A stretch of 64,000 nucleotides of DNA from Bradyrhizobium sp. CB1650 (GTDB lineage: Bacteria > Pseudomonadota > Alphaproteobacteria > Rhizobiales > Xanthobacteraceae): contig NZ_CP121695.1 of assembly GCF_029761915.1 (NCBI RefSeq), positions 3,067,501 to 3,131,500 on the forward strand, in the 5' to 3' direction. Shown piece by piece: positions 1-9,372 of this stretch. The number at the start of each line of letters is the position of its first letter. Positions within the stretch are counted from its first letter, which is position 1. Below the pieces are notes generated by a model. The model was not told the origin of the DNA. It searched no databases and was given only the letters and a program-made list of their open reading frames with translations. A program made the translations under genes and the position numbers.

Positions 1-68
1 CCTTAGAGCTTGATCAATATGGGCCAATTCGGGCTATGCAGATTCGGCAACGAGCACGGTGATCGGCG

Positions 69-446
69 CTAATTCTTGTTCCGATTCTTGCTCGCGCCCC
101 TTAGGGCCGGTGTTGGCGAAAATGTCGCCGGGTCGTTCATCTGCATGCAGGTCAACAGGTCAACATAGCTGCCCGTTCCCAAAAGGGTCGCTTCGGCCGC
201 GCAGCGGTCACGAACGGAAGCGGAATAATTTGACCAGATAGCGGACAGTTGCTGTCGCGCGGCGTCCTCGTCGCGCATGCAATTCTCGACTGACTGAGGA
301 AGATCGAGGTTCATGGCCTTGTCCGTGGCCGCCGTTTCTTTGCAGGTCCTTTCGACGTTGATAACGGGCACCACATCTCCGACGGGTATCACCAATGGAC
401 CGCCAAGCTGAGTGACCAGTGCGAGTGACAAGAACGCGCCGTTCAT
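69..446 (-). CDS. Small secreted hypothetical protein (125 aa)
   Basis: Reading from the ATG at 446 gives 125 residues. A GGAAGGAGCC ribosome binding site lies just upstream, which is why the longer upstream reading was rejected. The N-terminus (MNGAFLSLALVTQLGG) is short and hydrophobic and could be a weak export signal. Three well-spaced cysteines follow (near the ERTCKE, ENCMRDE and LTCMQM segments), consistent with a disulfide-bonded periplasmic protein. No named domain is recognised. It sits downstream of, and on the same strand as, the first arylsulfatase, 79 bp away, and could be co-transcribed with it. Confidence 0.6.
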   Translation of the reverse strand: MNGAFLSLALVTQLGGPLVIPVGDVVPVINVERTCKETAATDKAMNLDLPQSVENCMRDEDAARQQLSAIWSNYSASVRDRCAAEATLLGTGSYVDLLTCMQMNDPATFSPTPALRGASKNRNKN

Positions 447-525
447 TGGAGGCTCCTTCCGACATCTCGTTGTGGGGTGCGAGCGCTCTTTGGAGAGCGC
501 CCGCTTGTTGAAAAGATGGGGCCGA

Positions 526-2214
526 CTACTGGCCCTCGTGGCCCTTGATCTTTTCCTCGACCTCTCTCTTGACGGCGTCAAGATTGAAGCTCGCCGGCGC
601 CTGCATTGGAGGGTACTCGATGGCCGTTTGCGCCAATCTGGCGACCTCCTGTTGAACAACCACGAACCGCCAGAATTCGCGGCCCATGAAATCATTCATG
701 TAGCCTCCGCCGGCGTTGTTCAGGCTTTCGCCGCGAGTTATCGGCGTGCGCTCAAACGGGTCTTGGCGGATGTTGATAATGGTTGGCATGTCGGTCGTGT
801 CCTTTTCGCCAGGCCACCCGTATGGCTGTTGGAAGAACTGAAACTTGAAGTCATCGTAGCGCAAGGCACCAAGATGCGGACCGGCAAAATAGAAGATCTC
901 ATGGCGAGCAGAGGGTCCCTTGCCCGTCAGAAGATCCATCTGATTGTAACCGTCGAGGTGATTCTTGTAGGTGCGGCCTTCCAGCGCCACACCTTTGAGA
1001 AGCTGGTCGGTAATGTTCGGGTTTCCTGCCGCGGCGGCCAGTGTCGGGAACCAATCGAGCCCTGAGATGACTCCATTCTCTACCGAACCTGGCTTGATGC
1101 GGCCCGGCCAGCGGATGATTGCCGGTACGCGGAAGCCGCCCTCATAGCTGGTGCCTTTGGTGGCCTTGAACGGCGTCATGCCGCCATCTGGCCAAGTGAA
1201 CACCTCGGCGCCGTTGTCTGTCGTGAAGATGACAATGGTGTTGTTGGTTTCACCAATGTCGTCGATATGTTTGAGCAGGGCGCCGACGCTGTCGTCGAGC
1301 TGAGCCATGCCGGCTTCCTCGAGACCGTAGTTCGTGTCGTTGTTCTGCATCGCGCCGTACTTCTTCGACAGGAACGTCCAGACGTGCATGCGCGTCGTGT
1401 TGTGCCAGACGAAGAAGGGCTTGCCGTCGCGCTTGGCCTTATCCATGAAGTCGCTGGACGTTTTGACCAACACCTCGTCGAAGGTGGTCATATCGTACTT
1501 CGCCTTCAGGAACGGCAGATCGTGCATATTCGGCACGTTCGACATGTCGGAAAACGGCGGCAGCGGCCCCTCGTCGACGATTCGTTGCTTGCCGATCTTG
1601 CCCCAGCGCGGCATCTCTGCCGGGTCGTCTTTGTCCGTCGCGTAGCTGTGGATCAGGCTGCGCGGACCGTATTTGTTGTAGTAGTCTTGGTTGGCCGGGA
1701 ACGAATACCAGTACGGGTCGGACATCGCGTCGAGGTGATACAGGTATCCGAAGAATTCGTCGAAGCCGTGCACGGTCGGCAAGAATTTGTTGAGATCGCC
1801 GAGGTGGTTCTTGCCGAACTGTCCGGTTGCGTAGCCGAGTGACTTGAGCACTGTGGCAAGTGTCACGGCTTGGTCCGGTATGCCGACGTCGGCACCGGCC
1901 TGACCGACAGTCGTCAATCCCGTGCGGATCGGCAACTCGCCGGTGATGAAGTTGGCACGCCCCGCCGTGCAGCTCGCTTCGGCGTAGTAGTCGGTGAACA
2001 TCATGCCTTCAGATGCCAGCTTGTCGAGGTTTGGCGTCTTGCCGGACATCATTCCGCGGTGGTAAGCGCCGATGTTGAACCAGCCAACATCGTCACCCAT
2101 GATCACGAGGATGTTTGGCTTCCGCTCCTGCTGGGCAGAGGCAGGAATGCTCGCCATTGTCGTGACGGTGCTCAACACGACAATGGCGCCCCAGATTATT
2201 CTGAACATTCTCAT
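526..2214 (-). CDS. Exported arylsulfatase (type I sulfatase)
   Basis: Hydrolyses a sulfate ester in the periplasm; the substrate cannot be told from sequence. The ATG at 2214 follows an AAGGAAGG site and gives 562 aa. Residues 1-28 form a signal peptide ending in ASAQQ. The sulfatase core starts at KPNILVIMGDD, whose aspartates (near 41-42) bind the metal in this family. The formylglycine motif is SCTAGR, with Cys82 as the residue to be matured (C-x-A-x-R rather than the commoner C-x-P-S-R). A GKNHLGD block and a TTDNGAE block complete the metal and substrate site. A second arylsulfatase of similar length lies at 4622-6334, and a broken HAD phosphatase separates them. No sulfatase-maturating enzyme gene is in the window. 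Confidence 0.9.
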   Translation of the reverse strand: MRMFRIIWGAIVVLSTVTTMASIPASAQQERKPNILVIMGDDVGWFNIGAYHRGMMSGKTPNLDKLASEGMMFTDYYAEASCTAGRANFITGELPIRTGLTTVGQAGADVGIPDQAVTLATVLKSLGYATGQFGKNHLGDLNKFLPTVHGFDEFFGYLYHLDAMSDPYWYSFPANQDYYNKYGPRSLIHSYATDKDDPAEMPRWGKIGKQRIVDEGPLPPFSDMSNVPNMHDLPFLKAKYDMTTFDEVLVKTSSDFMDKAKRDGKPFFVWHNTTRMHVWTFLSKKYGAMQNNDTNYGLEEAGMAQLDDSVGALLKHIDDIGETNNTIVIFTTDNGAEVFTWPDGGMTPFKATKGTSYEGGFRVPAIIRWPGRIKPGSVENGVISGLDWFPTLAAAAGNPNITDQLLKGVALEGRTYKNHLDGYNQMDLLTGKGPSARHEIFYFAGPHLGALRYDDFKFQFFQQPYGWPGEKDTTDMPTIINIRQDPFERTPITRGESLNNAGGGYMNDFMGREFWRFVVVQQEVARLAQTAIEYPPMQAPASFNLDAVKREVEEKIKGHEGQ

Positions 2215-2392
2215 GGTTGCCTTCCTTGATGCCGGCTGCTGAGGCCGGGGCCGCAGCCTTCGCCCAACTCCGCCCACCAATCGATTTTGCATTGCGATCA
2301 ATGGCAGATCACATGTCGGCAATCGGTCGGACGCCTCGCTGACGGGAGATTGGTCGAAAACGTCCTGGATGCGCTATGCGCTTTCGGCAAGC

Positions 2393-3438
2393 TTATTGGA
2401 ACGCGAAGATGCGTTTCCAATCATTCTTCATGCTGATCACGGTCCAGCCGTCCTTCTTCGCCTCGTCGTGAAGCGCGGGCGTGAAAGTGCCGATCTTGCT
2501 GTCGGGCAGACCTTGCGCTGGGCCGTAGGCGTACTCGCGGGCGTCGTCGTCATGCAGCACGAGAATCTTCAGCCGTGCGCCGGCGCCGGCACCGGTTCAC
2601 TCCAGCATTTCTCGATCGCCGGTCGAGTTGCCGAACGCGGCATATGGCCGCCGGCGGATCATGAGGTGAATCCCTTCGGGCTTGCCGGCGTCGTTGTCAT
2701 TCGGGATGAGCTTGGGGTCCTTGGTCAGGAACGGCTTGCCGTCCTTGCGATAGCCATATTTCGTTCCGCCGGCAGTGCCGACGATCTGCTCGGGCGGAAT
2801 ACCATAGACTTGCCGGGCGTAGACGCGCACGAAGTCTTGCCCGCCGCCGATCACGATATAGGTCTTGTAGCCGTCGTCGCGCAGGAATCGCAGGACTTCG
2901 AGCATCGGCTGATAGACGAGCTCGGTATACGGGCGCTTCCAGCGCGGATGCCGGGCGGTCTCGATCCATTTCTTCGCTTCGGCGTCGAACTCCTCCACCG
3001 ACATGCCGGTTAGCGTCGCCGCGAGGATCTCCTCGAGATCGCATATCGAAAGCTTGGCGATCGCCTCCCGGTCGCCCGAGAGCACGGTCTTGAACGGCTC
3101 GACGTTACCGGCTTGGTCGCCACAACTGCGGGGACACGCTCCAGACAGTAGACGACTTGCGTGTACAGGGGATGCTCGACCCAAAGCGTGCCATCCTGAT
3201 CAAAGACGGCAATCCGATCCTCGGGTGGCACGTGGTTCGGGCTCGTGGTATCGGTTGTGGCGCGCACGAAGTCGAGGATCGCCTGCTTCGCGGCATCGTC
3301 GTTCCACGAAGAAAATGGGTTTCCCGACGGGCTCGTCTGCGCCTGCGCCTGCGCCGGGAGCATCAGGAGCGGTCCGAACAGCGCCGGCCACAGCGTGAGC
3401 GCCGAAAGTAGAACGCGGCGGTTGGCGTGATAATGCAT
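2393..3438 (-). pseudogene. Broken secreted HAD-family phosphatase
   Basis: From the ATG at 3438 the frame reads a signal peptide (residues ~1-32) and the HAD motif I, VFDQDGTLW. Near 3110 the frame shifts, and the homology resumes with NVEPFKTVLSGDREA and continues to FGNSTGDREMLE, which carries the HAD motif IV aspartate. There a TGA at about 2597 replaces what should be a sense codon, because the same frame goes on in familiar sequence (ARLKILVLHDD ... SMKNDWKRIFAF) to a TAA at 2393. One frameshift and one nonsense codon therefore disrupt an otherwise full-length gene of about 345 codons. It lies between two arylsulfatase genes on the same strand, so it was probably part of the same ester-hydrolysing function. 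Confidence 0.8.
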
Positions 3439-3454
3439 GAGGACCTCGATCACG

Positions 3455-3883
3455 TTAGCAGGAGCGATACATCGCCTGCAGCGGCTTGCCTCGGAGGAAG
3501 AGTGTCCTCGGAGTCAACCCTCCGTGACGAGCGATCCAGCGTCGTACCTGCACGGGATACATCGCAAAGAGCATCCGTGTTGCTTCAGGGCTCGTGATGG
3601 TGCGTCGGTGTGCGCCGAACTCCCAGGCAGCGTGGAAGGCGAGGTTGGCCCTTGAGGTTACGCAAATCTTGTCGTACGGGATAGCTGCAAGCACGATGGT
3701 GCACGCCGACGCGCAAAGGCCGTCAATCATCACCCTTTGGCCGGAAGCACCCAGCTCCTCATAACTGTCCAAGTAGCTGTCGATCCGTCCTCCACGGTCA
3801 TTTGCAATCCGAACCGCTGCCTGGCACGCTCCTATGCACGCGAGCATGAGCGCTACCGCGAACATTCCGCTCACAAGCTTCAT
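3455..3883 (-). CDS. Periplasmic ClpP-like hypothetical protein (COG3904 type)
   Basis: 142 aa with an N-terminal signal peptide (MKLVSGMFAVALMLACIGACQA). The segment IDGLCASACTIVLAAIP followed by FHAAW resembles the nucleophile and histidine regions of the ClpP-like periplasmic family, where a serine sits in a C-x-S-x-C context after a glycine. Function is unknown. It lies 17 bp upstream of the broken HAD phosphatase on the same strand, so the two were likely co-transcribed. Assignment rests on motif recall, not an alignment. Confidence 0.6.
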   Translation of the reverse strand: MKLVSGMFAVALMLACIGACQAAVRIANDRGGRIDSYLDSYEELGASGQRVMIDGLCASACTIVLAAIPYDKICVTSRANLAFHAAWEFGAHRRTITSPEATRMLFAMYPVQVRRWIARHGGLTPRTLFLRGKPLQAMYRSC

Positions 3884-3938
3884 GTCTTGCCGCCCCTAGG
3901 TGGATATGATGCGGATCAAGCGCTCCCTCAGGCTTGCT

Positions 3939-4415
3939 TCACCACCAGAAGCCAGAAGGTTGATCGCAGCCGTTCACCCAGGCGAAGCCGTTCCAGAATA
4001 TGCACTGGTCATAGCCCGCATACGGATAGCCGTAGTCCCAGCTACTAGCGGCGACACCGGCGGCGACGCCGGCCGCAATCGGCCAGCCCCATCCACCCCA
4101 GCCGCCGCGCCAGCCGGGCCGCCATCCAGCCCAGCCTCCGCCCCAACCTGGGTGCCATCCACCGCGCCATGCACCGCCACCCCAGCCGGGGCGCGCGACC
4201 ACAGCGCCGCCGCGAAAGCCACCAATAGCCATGGCGCGGCTCCCAGCGAATCCGGCGCCTCTAAAACCGCCTCCGAAACCTCTTCCTGCGAATCCCCCGC
4301 CATGGAATCCACCGCCGCCGAAGCCTCCTCTCGCTCCGGCAGGATCTGGAGTCAGCGCCAGCATTGTTGCTGCGATCGCGGCACCGCTTAAGATCATCAA
4401 TCTCTTGGTGCGCAT
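3939..4415 (-). CDS. Exported Gly/Trp-rich protein
   Basis: The ATG at 4415 follows an AAGGAGA site and gives 158 aa. A signal peptide (to about residue 28, ending PAGARG) precedes a low-complexity stretch of GGFxGGG repeats, then tryptophan-rich GW repeats, a short hydrophobic AAGVAAGVAAS segment, and a conserved-looking end (DQCIFWNGFAWVNGC ... GFWW). This layout is shared with small exported proteins of rhizobia sometimes labelled sulfur-globule-like; that label is weak. It lies 207 bp downstream of the second arylsulfatase on the same strand. Confidence 0.75.
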   Translation of the reverse strand: MRTKRLMILSGAAIAATMLALTPDPAGARGGFGGGGFHGGGFAGRGFGGGFRGAGFAGSRAMAIGGFRGGAVVARPGWGGGAWRGGWHPGWGGGWAGWRPGWRGGWGGWGWPIAAGVAAGVAASSWDYGYPYAGYDQCIFWNGFAWVNGCDQPSGFWW

Positions 4416-4621
4416 TGCATGTCTCCTTTTCTTTCGGCCCTCCAAATCAGACTCGGATCCGGCTCCGCCGATCGACGGGGCTCTGTTGCCTTTCACTGCC
4501 CAAGCGCAGGTTGACGGTCCGTCGAAAGGGATTGCACGGGAAGCATAGTCACCGCTTCCCCTGTCGTGTGCGGACGTCCCGTGGGGCGCCCGCATGTTCA
4601 GATCATGCTCGCTTTACGCAG

Positions 4622-6334
4622 CTAGTCGCTGCCGTGGCTGGCATTGGCCTTCTTGACCTCATCCAGGACCTGGCTGAGGTTGTAGCTCTCCGGCGCCTGC
4701 AGCGGCGGGAACTTCTCGTATGAGGCAAGGTGCTGCGCCCACAGCCGCTGGCCGATCGGCAGCATGTTCCAGTCATACTGGAAGGCGGTTGCCGGGGCGC
4801 CGAGTGCACCGCCCAGGCTCATGGCCGTCTTCTGGTCGATGCCGACCGCCTGCTCGAACGGATCGCGCTTGATGTTATCGACCAAGGTGAAGTGGAAGGG
4901 GATCAACGGCATGATCCACCCCGCCGGCCCGGGCTGCGACATGGTGTAGTACATCTTCCAGTTCTTGTAGCGCACCGCCGATGGCGTCGCGCCCGAGAAA
5001 TAGAAGAAGTGGTCCCGCGCCGACTTCTCCGACTTGGCTTCGAGGTACTCACGCTGATCGAAGCCGTCGAGCGTGGTCTTGACAATGCCGGGGTACTGGC
5101 CGGCCTCGATCTGCTGCCTCAGCCCGTCGCCCTTGGGCCCGCCAGCGATGTCGACGAACGTGGGCACCCAGTCCAGCGCTGCGAACAGTTGGTTCTTCAC
5201 CGTGCCCGGCTTGATCACGCCCGGCCACTTGATGACCATCGGCGCGCGGTAGCCGCCTTCCCAGGCCTCGCCTTTCTGGCCCTTGAATGGGGTCACGCCG
5301 CCGTCCGGGAATGAGATCGCTTCGGCTCCGTTATCGGTGGTGAACACAACGATCGTGTTGTCAGCCTGGCCCATGTCGTCGAGCTTCTTGAGCACCAGAC
5401 CGATATTGTCGTCCATCTGCTTCATGCCGGCTTCATTGACGCCCCAGTCCTTGCCGCCGCGCTCACCCACCATAGCCTCGTATTTCGGCGACAGCACGGT
5501 CACGACGTGCATGCGCGCCGGGTTGTACCAGACGAAGAATGGCTTGCCGGTCTTCTTCGGGTCGTTGCGGTCGAGGAAGTCGACGACCTTCTCGGAGATC
5601 TCCTCATCCACCGTCTTCGAACGGTCCAGCGTCAGCGGCCCCTCGTCACTGCATGTCTGGTTCTTGCTAGTACCGTCCGGAGACTTGCACGATAGAACGT
5701 TGCGCGGAGGCGTCAGACACAACGTGGTCTTGGGGTCGACCGCACCAGGCACTTCGGGGACGCCCGGGATCGGCGTGTTCTTGCAGGGCGGCGCAACGGT
5801 CTGCTGCAGCGGAGTCTTGTTGATGTCAGGGAAGCTTACCTGTTGCATCGCATCGAGGTGGTAGAGATAGCCCCAGTACTCCTGGAAGCCGTGCGCGGTT
5901 GGCAGGGCATCGGTGTGGTCGCCGAGATGGTTCTTGCCAAACTCGCCGGTGGTGTAGCCGAGATCGAGCAGGAACTTCGCGAGCGCCGGGGTGCCGGGCC
6001 GCAAGTAAGACGGGCTACCGGGCAGCTGCGGTGGGATCATGCCGGTGCGTAGCGGATACATGCCGGTGAAGAAGGCGTTGCGGCCCGAGGTGCAGCTCTG
6101 CATGGCGACGTAATCTACGAACATCGCGCCTTCATTGCCGATGCGATCGATGTTCGGCGTTTCGCCGACCATCAGGCCGCGGTGATAGATGCTCGGCTGC
6201 ATCCATCCGATGTCGTCGCCCATGATGAAGAGAATGTTGGGCTTCTGTTGCTGCTGTGCGATTGCTTGCGGGCTCGCCATCATTGTCGCAGCGAGCAGTG
6301 TGAGCCTGCAGGTCCAAGCACTCCTTATGCTCAT
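4622..6334 (-). CDS. Exported arylsulfatase (type I sulfatase)
   Basis: 570 aa from the ATG at 6334, behind a TGGAGGAA site. Signal peptide to about residue 27 (SPQAIAQ). The metal-binding start motif is KPNILFIMGDD, and the formylglycine motif is SCTSGR with Cys81 (C-x-S-x-R). GKNHLGD and TTDNGAE blocks match the first arylsulfatase. An insert rich in proline and cysteine (around residues 195-250) is absent from that paralogue and may shape a different substrate pocket. No maturase is nearby. Copies of a recurring CTATGC...TTCGGC motif lie 113-320 bp upstream. Confidence 0.9.
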   Translation of the reverse strand: MSIRSAWTCRLTLLAATMMASPQAIAQQQQKPNILFIMGDDIGWMQPSIYHRGLMVGETPNIDRIGNEGAMFVDYVAMQSCTSGRNAFFTGMYPLRTGMIPPQLPGSPSYLRPGTPALAKFLLDLGYTTGEFGKNHLGDHTDALPTAHGFQEYWGYLYHLDAMQQVSFPDINKTPLQQTVAPPCKNTPIPGVPEVPGAVDPKTTLCLTPPRNVLSCKSPDGTSKNQTCSDEGPLTLDRSKTVDEEISEKVVDFLDRNDPKKTGKPFFVWYNPARMHVVTVLSPKYEAMVGERGGKDWGVNEAGMKQMDDNIGLVLKKLDDMGQADNTIVVFTTDNGAEAISFPDGGVTPFKGQKGEAWEGGYRAPMVIKWPGVIKPGTVKNQLFAALDWVPTFVDIAGGPKGDGLRQQIEAGQYPGIVKTTLDGFDQREYLEAKSEKSARDHFFYFSGATPSAVRYKNWKMYYTMSQPGPAGWIMPLIPFHFTLVDNIKRDPFEQAVGIDQKTAMSLGGALGAPATAFQYDWNMLPIGQRLWAQHLASYEKFPPLQAPESYNLSQVLDEVKKANASHGSD

Positions 6335-6770
6335 GATCTGTTTCCTCCAGATGGTCTGTGGCTTGTAATACCCAACCCTCTCGCATCGCCGCACGCAGCG
6401 AACGCATCCGAGGCGCCTTCCAAGGAGCTTCCGGCAAAATGGCGCATCCGACTATGCACTTTCGGCTATTCGCAGCCTGTCGAAATGAAGGCGATCGAGA
6501 TCGCGGCTATGCAGATTTCGGCCGTCCGTGTGGCTGCTAAGCTCGGAAGCAGTCGCTCACTGCTTGTGATGTCAGAGTTGGGGACAAGACCAGTCGTCTG
6601 GGGTGGCCATCTGACCACGCGCAGGTCCTTGAAAAATTCCGAATCTGCATAGCCCGCGACGCTAGCCGGACATTAGCTTGGCACGCTTCTCGGCAGACTA
6701 AGTGGCTCAATCAGGCTGCCATTCTAAGGCTGTCAATGCCGAGCTCAGAGCTAGCTGAAGGGAGTTACCT
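6335..6770. other. Intergenic region with three copies of a recurring motif
   Basis: 436 bp with no convincing gene. It holds three copies of the short element described in the findings: 6449-6467 and 6504-6522 on the plus strand, and 6639-6656 inverted. It separates the divergent arylsulfatase (minus) and small secreted protein (plus), so both promoters must lie here. Confidence 0.6.
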
Positions 6771-7007
6771 ATGACTTGGAAGATTTTGTCAGCCACTGTG
6801 CTATCGGCCGCTCTCCTGACTTTGACCTCGCCAATCACGGCCCAGGAGACAGACAAAGAAACAAACGCTCGTGCGGCGTGCTTCAAGGAAGCTCATGCGG
6901 CGGCCGCCAGGCAGGGCCAAGCCTCTACCCTTCCGCAGGGGGATGCTGGGCAGTATGCGTATGACGCCTACGTCTCATGCTGTAAGAGAGTGGGGATCAA
7001 GCCGTAA
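6771..7007 (+). CDS. Small secreted cysteine-containing protein
   Basis: 78 aa behind an AAGGGAG site. A clear signal peptide (MTWKILSATVLSAALLTLTS...ITAQ) is followed by a short acidic/alanine-rich mature part with cysteines in RAACFKE and VSCCKRVG. No family is recognised. It is divergent from the second arylsulfatase and shares its promoter region. Confidence 0.7.
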   Translation: MTWKILSATVLSAALLTLTSPITAQETDKETNARAACFKEAHAAAARQGQASTLPQGDAGQYAYDAYVSCCKRVGIKP

Positions 7008-7514
7008 AGCCAAAGGCATCTTGCGCTTGATGGTCGCTAGCGTCTCACACCGAAGAATCAAGCCGCGCTTTGTCTTCCTCAAGCGCAGCGATGTAGAACC
7101 CCTCGGTGAGATGGGGGCATGAAGGTCATCAACTTCGGTGGCCCGCCTTGACCGCGCCAGATGCCCGCGATGTCCCGCGCGGCTCTCAATTCCAACTGGC
7201 GCGTGTCTTGGCTTTGCGCAATCGCAAGAACTGCTTCGCGCAAGGATTGCACACAACGCGGTTATCCCGGGCCGATAAGCCGCGCCATCATGGATTCGGC
7301 ATACTTGGACAAGCTGAGCGAGGATAGCCAGGCTCTGCTGTCCTGCATCCCGGTCCTTTCTGGCGAGGATACTATCCCTTGGTGATGACCAAGATGATTT
7401 CGCCTATTTTAGATAGGTATCGAACATGCCCACAATGCGTTGCGACGACCCAAGCGACCGATGGCGGCAAAGTCCGGTCGCGCATGCCGAGGCCCCAAGC
7501 GCTTTGTGTGCGCG
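7008..7514. other. Intergenic region, nothing recognised
   Basis: About 500 bp between convergent genes. Short open frames occur on both strands but none has a ribosome binding site together with a recognisable protein. Nothing further supported. Confidence 0.5.
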
Positions 7515-7898
7515 TTAGTATTGATTTGGGCAGACCCAAGCGCCGTAGGCGTTACGATAACAGCCGCTGTTGTAGCCGTAGGAGCCGTAGTAACCGGCAG
7601 CCGCCGCACCCACCGCTGCTGCCCCAACCGCCGCACCACGATAGGGATAGTACCCTCCGCGCCAAGCGGCGCCTCGATAGGCCGCTCCACGATAAGCCGC
7701 CCCGCGATAGGCGCCGCCGCGATAAGCCACGCCACGTCCCGCTACAGCGCCCCCTCGGAAACGTGCCGCGCCGCCATGAAAGCCTCCAGCATGGAAGCCG
7801 CCACCGCGGAAACCACCACGGGCGAGTGCGTCGTCGGGGACTAAGGTTGCGCTTACAAGGACGGTGGCTGCAAAGCCAATCAGAGCCTTACACAACAT
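7515..7898 (-). CDS. Exported Gly/Ala/Tyr-rich repeat protein
   Basis: 127 aa from the ATG at 7898, behind GAAAGGAGAAC. Signal peptide to about residue 26 (PDDALARGG). The mature part has GGFHxGG repeats, then an almost perfect tandem of five-residue units (RGGAY, RGAAY, RGAAY, RGAAY, RGAAW), and ends with a two-cysteine tail (SGCYRNAYGAWVCPNQY). The layout parallels the Gly/Trp-rich protein at 3939-4415: signal, glycine repeats, cysteine tail. They look like distant paralogues. Function unknown. Confidence 0.75.
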   Translation of the reverse strand: MLCKALIGFAATVLVSATLVPDDALARGGFRGGGFHAGGFHGGAARFRGGAVAGRGVAYRGGAYRGAAYRGAAYRGAAWRGGYYPYRGAAVGAAAVGAAAAGYYGSYGYNSGCYRNAYGAWVCPNQY

Positions 7899-8385
7899 TG
7901 GTCGTTCTCCTTTCCTAAAACTGCATGCGTGGAACAGCGGCCCTGTACATGCGCATGGGTTTTCGCTGCCCTCGGAAACTTGGCCAATCACGCCGACCTG
8001 GAATGGCTGACCGTATAGCCGACCTTGCGCCCCGCTTTGATTCTTATGTCGATTCCACTCTTTTGGATTCGCGCGAGGAAACTGAACCGTAGTCTGACAT
8101 TGTCGGCAGCAGCAGCGTAGCCGGCTATGCGTTTCCGGCAGAATTTGCGGATGCTCCTTCGACGAACCTCTGCCCAGCGGCTCGGCGGCTTCCTCATGAA
8201 TCCGTCCCCTTGCTGTGGTCTCCGGGGTGCCGAATCTGCATAGTCAGTACTACGAACCAAACATTAGCTTTGCATGGTTTTATCGGAAGGCAAATTGTCC
8301 TGACCCGATTTCGGGTGCCAATTATGCAATCAAGAGCAGGACCATCCATTTTGGTGCGGCCGCGCAACCATCAGGTGAGCGTCGT
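7899..8385. other. Intergenic region with two recurring motif copies
   Basis: About 490 bp between divergent genes. It carries motif copies at 8122-8140 (plus) and 8229-8245 (inverted). No convincing gene. Confidence 0.5.
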
Positions 8386-9048
8386 ATGCATTTCGGATTG
8401 CACAGAAGCGTTGTCGGCGCCATGAGAATGTCTGATTCAGAACCAGATGCGATCATGATGCGTCGCTGCGTTGCTCTCGCCCGATCCGCGGGCAAGAACG
8501 GGGAGTACCCATTTGCGGCCGTCATCGCGCGACGGGGCGAACTCATTTGTGAAGCCCTCAATATGGTCAGAGTTGAAGGGGACGTTACGCGGCACGCCGA
8601 AATGGTTGCAATTGCGTCGGCCCAGAAGATGCTCCGCGCGACAAGCCTTGACGATTGCACGCTCTATTCAACCATCGAGCCTTGTGCGATGTGTTCCTAT
8701 GCCATCCGCGAAACCAGGATCGGACGCGTGGTGTTCAGCTTGCGGTCACCGGTCATGGGCGGCCACTCGCGCTGGAAGGTTCTAACCGATGGCAATTTAT
8801 CCTCGGTATTGCCGGAGGTGTTCGCTCCGCCGCCGATCGTCCTGTCCGGCTACTTGCAACACGACGTTGAGGCGATTTTTCAGAAACGAAATCCGCTCAG
8901 TTGGCGGTTCATGAAAGCTCGAAAGATCTTCGTGGAGAGTCCCGATGTTGAACACTCCACTCTGAACAATAAATCGCGGGTTGGCCGTCGGTCCCGTCTC
9001 GCAAACCTGGTGAGGGCTGCGGTCCTTGATCGCCTTTGGCGCAGGTAG
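8386..9048 (+). CDS. CMP/dCMP-type zinc deaminase (nucleoside deaminase)
   Basis: Start taken at the ATG at 8386 because AGGTGAG stands six bases before it; the ATG at 8422 is an alternative that matches the usual family start better. The zinc site is complete: TRHAEMV provides His and the catalytic Glu, and EPCAMCS provides the two cysteines. This is the cytidine/guanine/tRNA-adenosine deaminase fold. The C-terminal 80 residues beyond GGHSRW are longer than in tRNA deaminase TadA, so a free-base or nucleoside substrate is likelier. It stands alone on the plus strand. Confidence 0.75.
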   Translation: MHFGLHRSVVGAMRMSDSEPDAIMMRRCVALARSAGKNGEYPFAAVIARRGELICEALNMVRVEGDVTRHAEMVAIASAQKMLRATSLDDCTLYSTIEPCAMCSYAIRETRIGRVVFSLRSPVMGGHSRWKVLTDGNLSSVLPEVFAPPPIVLSGYLQHDVEAIFQKRNPLSWRFMKARKIFVESPDVEHSTLNNKSRVGRRSRLANLVRAAVLDRLWRR

Positions 9049-9372
9049 AAGTTTCACATCGGCGGCGACATGGTCGTTCGACGCGCATCAGCGCAACGAG
9101 CAACTTTACAAGTCGCAACGCCCGGAGCCATGGTGATCCCATGACTTGCCATTGTTCCCGGCCCCGGTGAACTTCGGAATCGAGAATAGGAGATGTTGAG
9201 TTCGCATCGCAGCAGGGGTCGTCTGCGCGCCGATGCACCGCAGCAAGCGCAGGAGCTAGCGCGCCGCTCACGACGAGCGGCGACTTAGGCGCCATACGGG
9301 AGGACAGCTATTTTGTGACCGCTGTAATGCGCGACCAAACGCGAGCACGGACCAACGGGAGTGGTGAATGCG
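9049..9372. other. Intergenic region, nothing recognised
   Basis: 324 bp between convergent genes. No gene, strong hairpin or recognised motif. Confidence 0.5.

Noticed and set aside
6660..6700. TGGCAC at 6676 as a sigma-54 promoter
   Set aside because: The -12 GC element is not at the required distance.
7515..7735. Short tandem repeats near 7680 considered as a CRISPR-like array
   Set aside because: Units are 15 bp, contiguous and in frame (RGAAY coding); no spacers.
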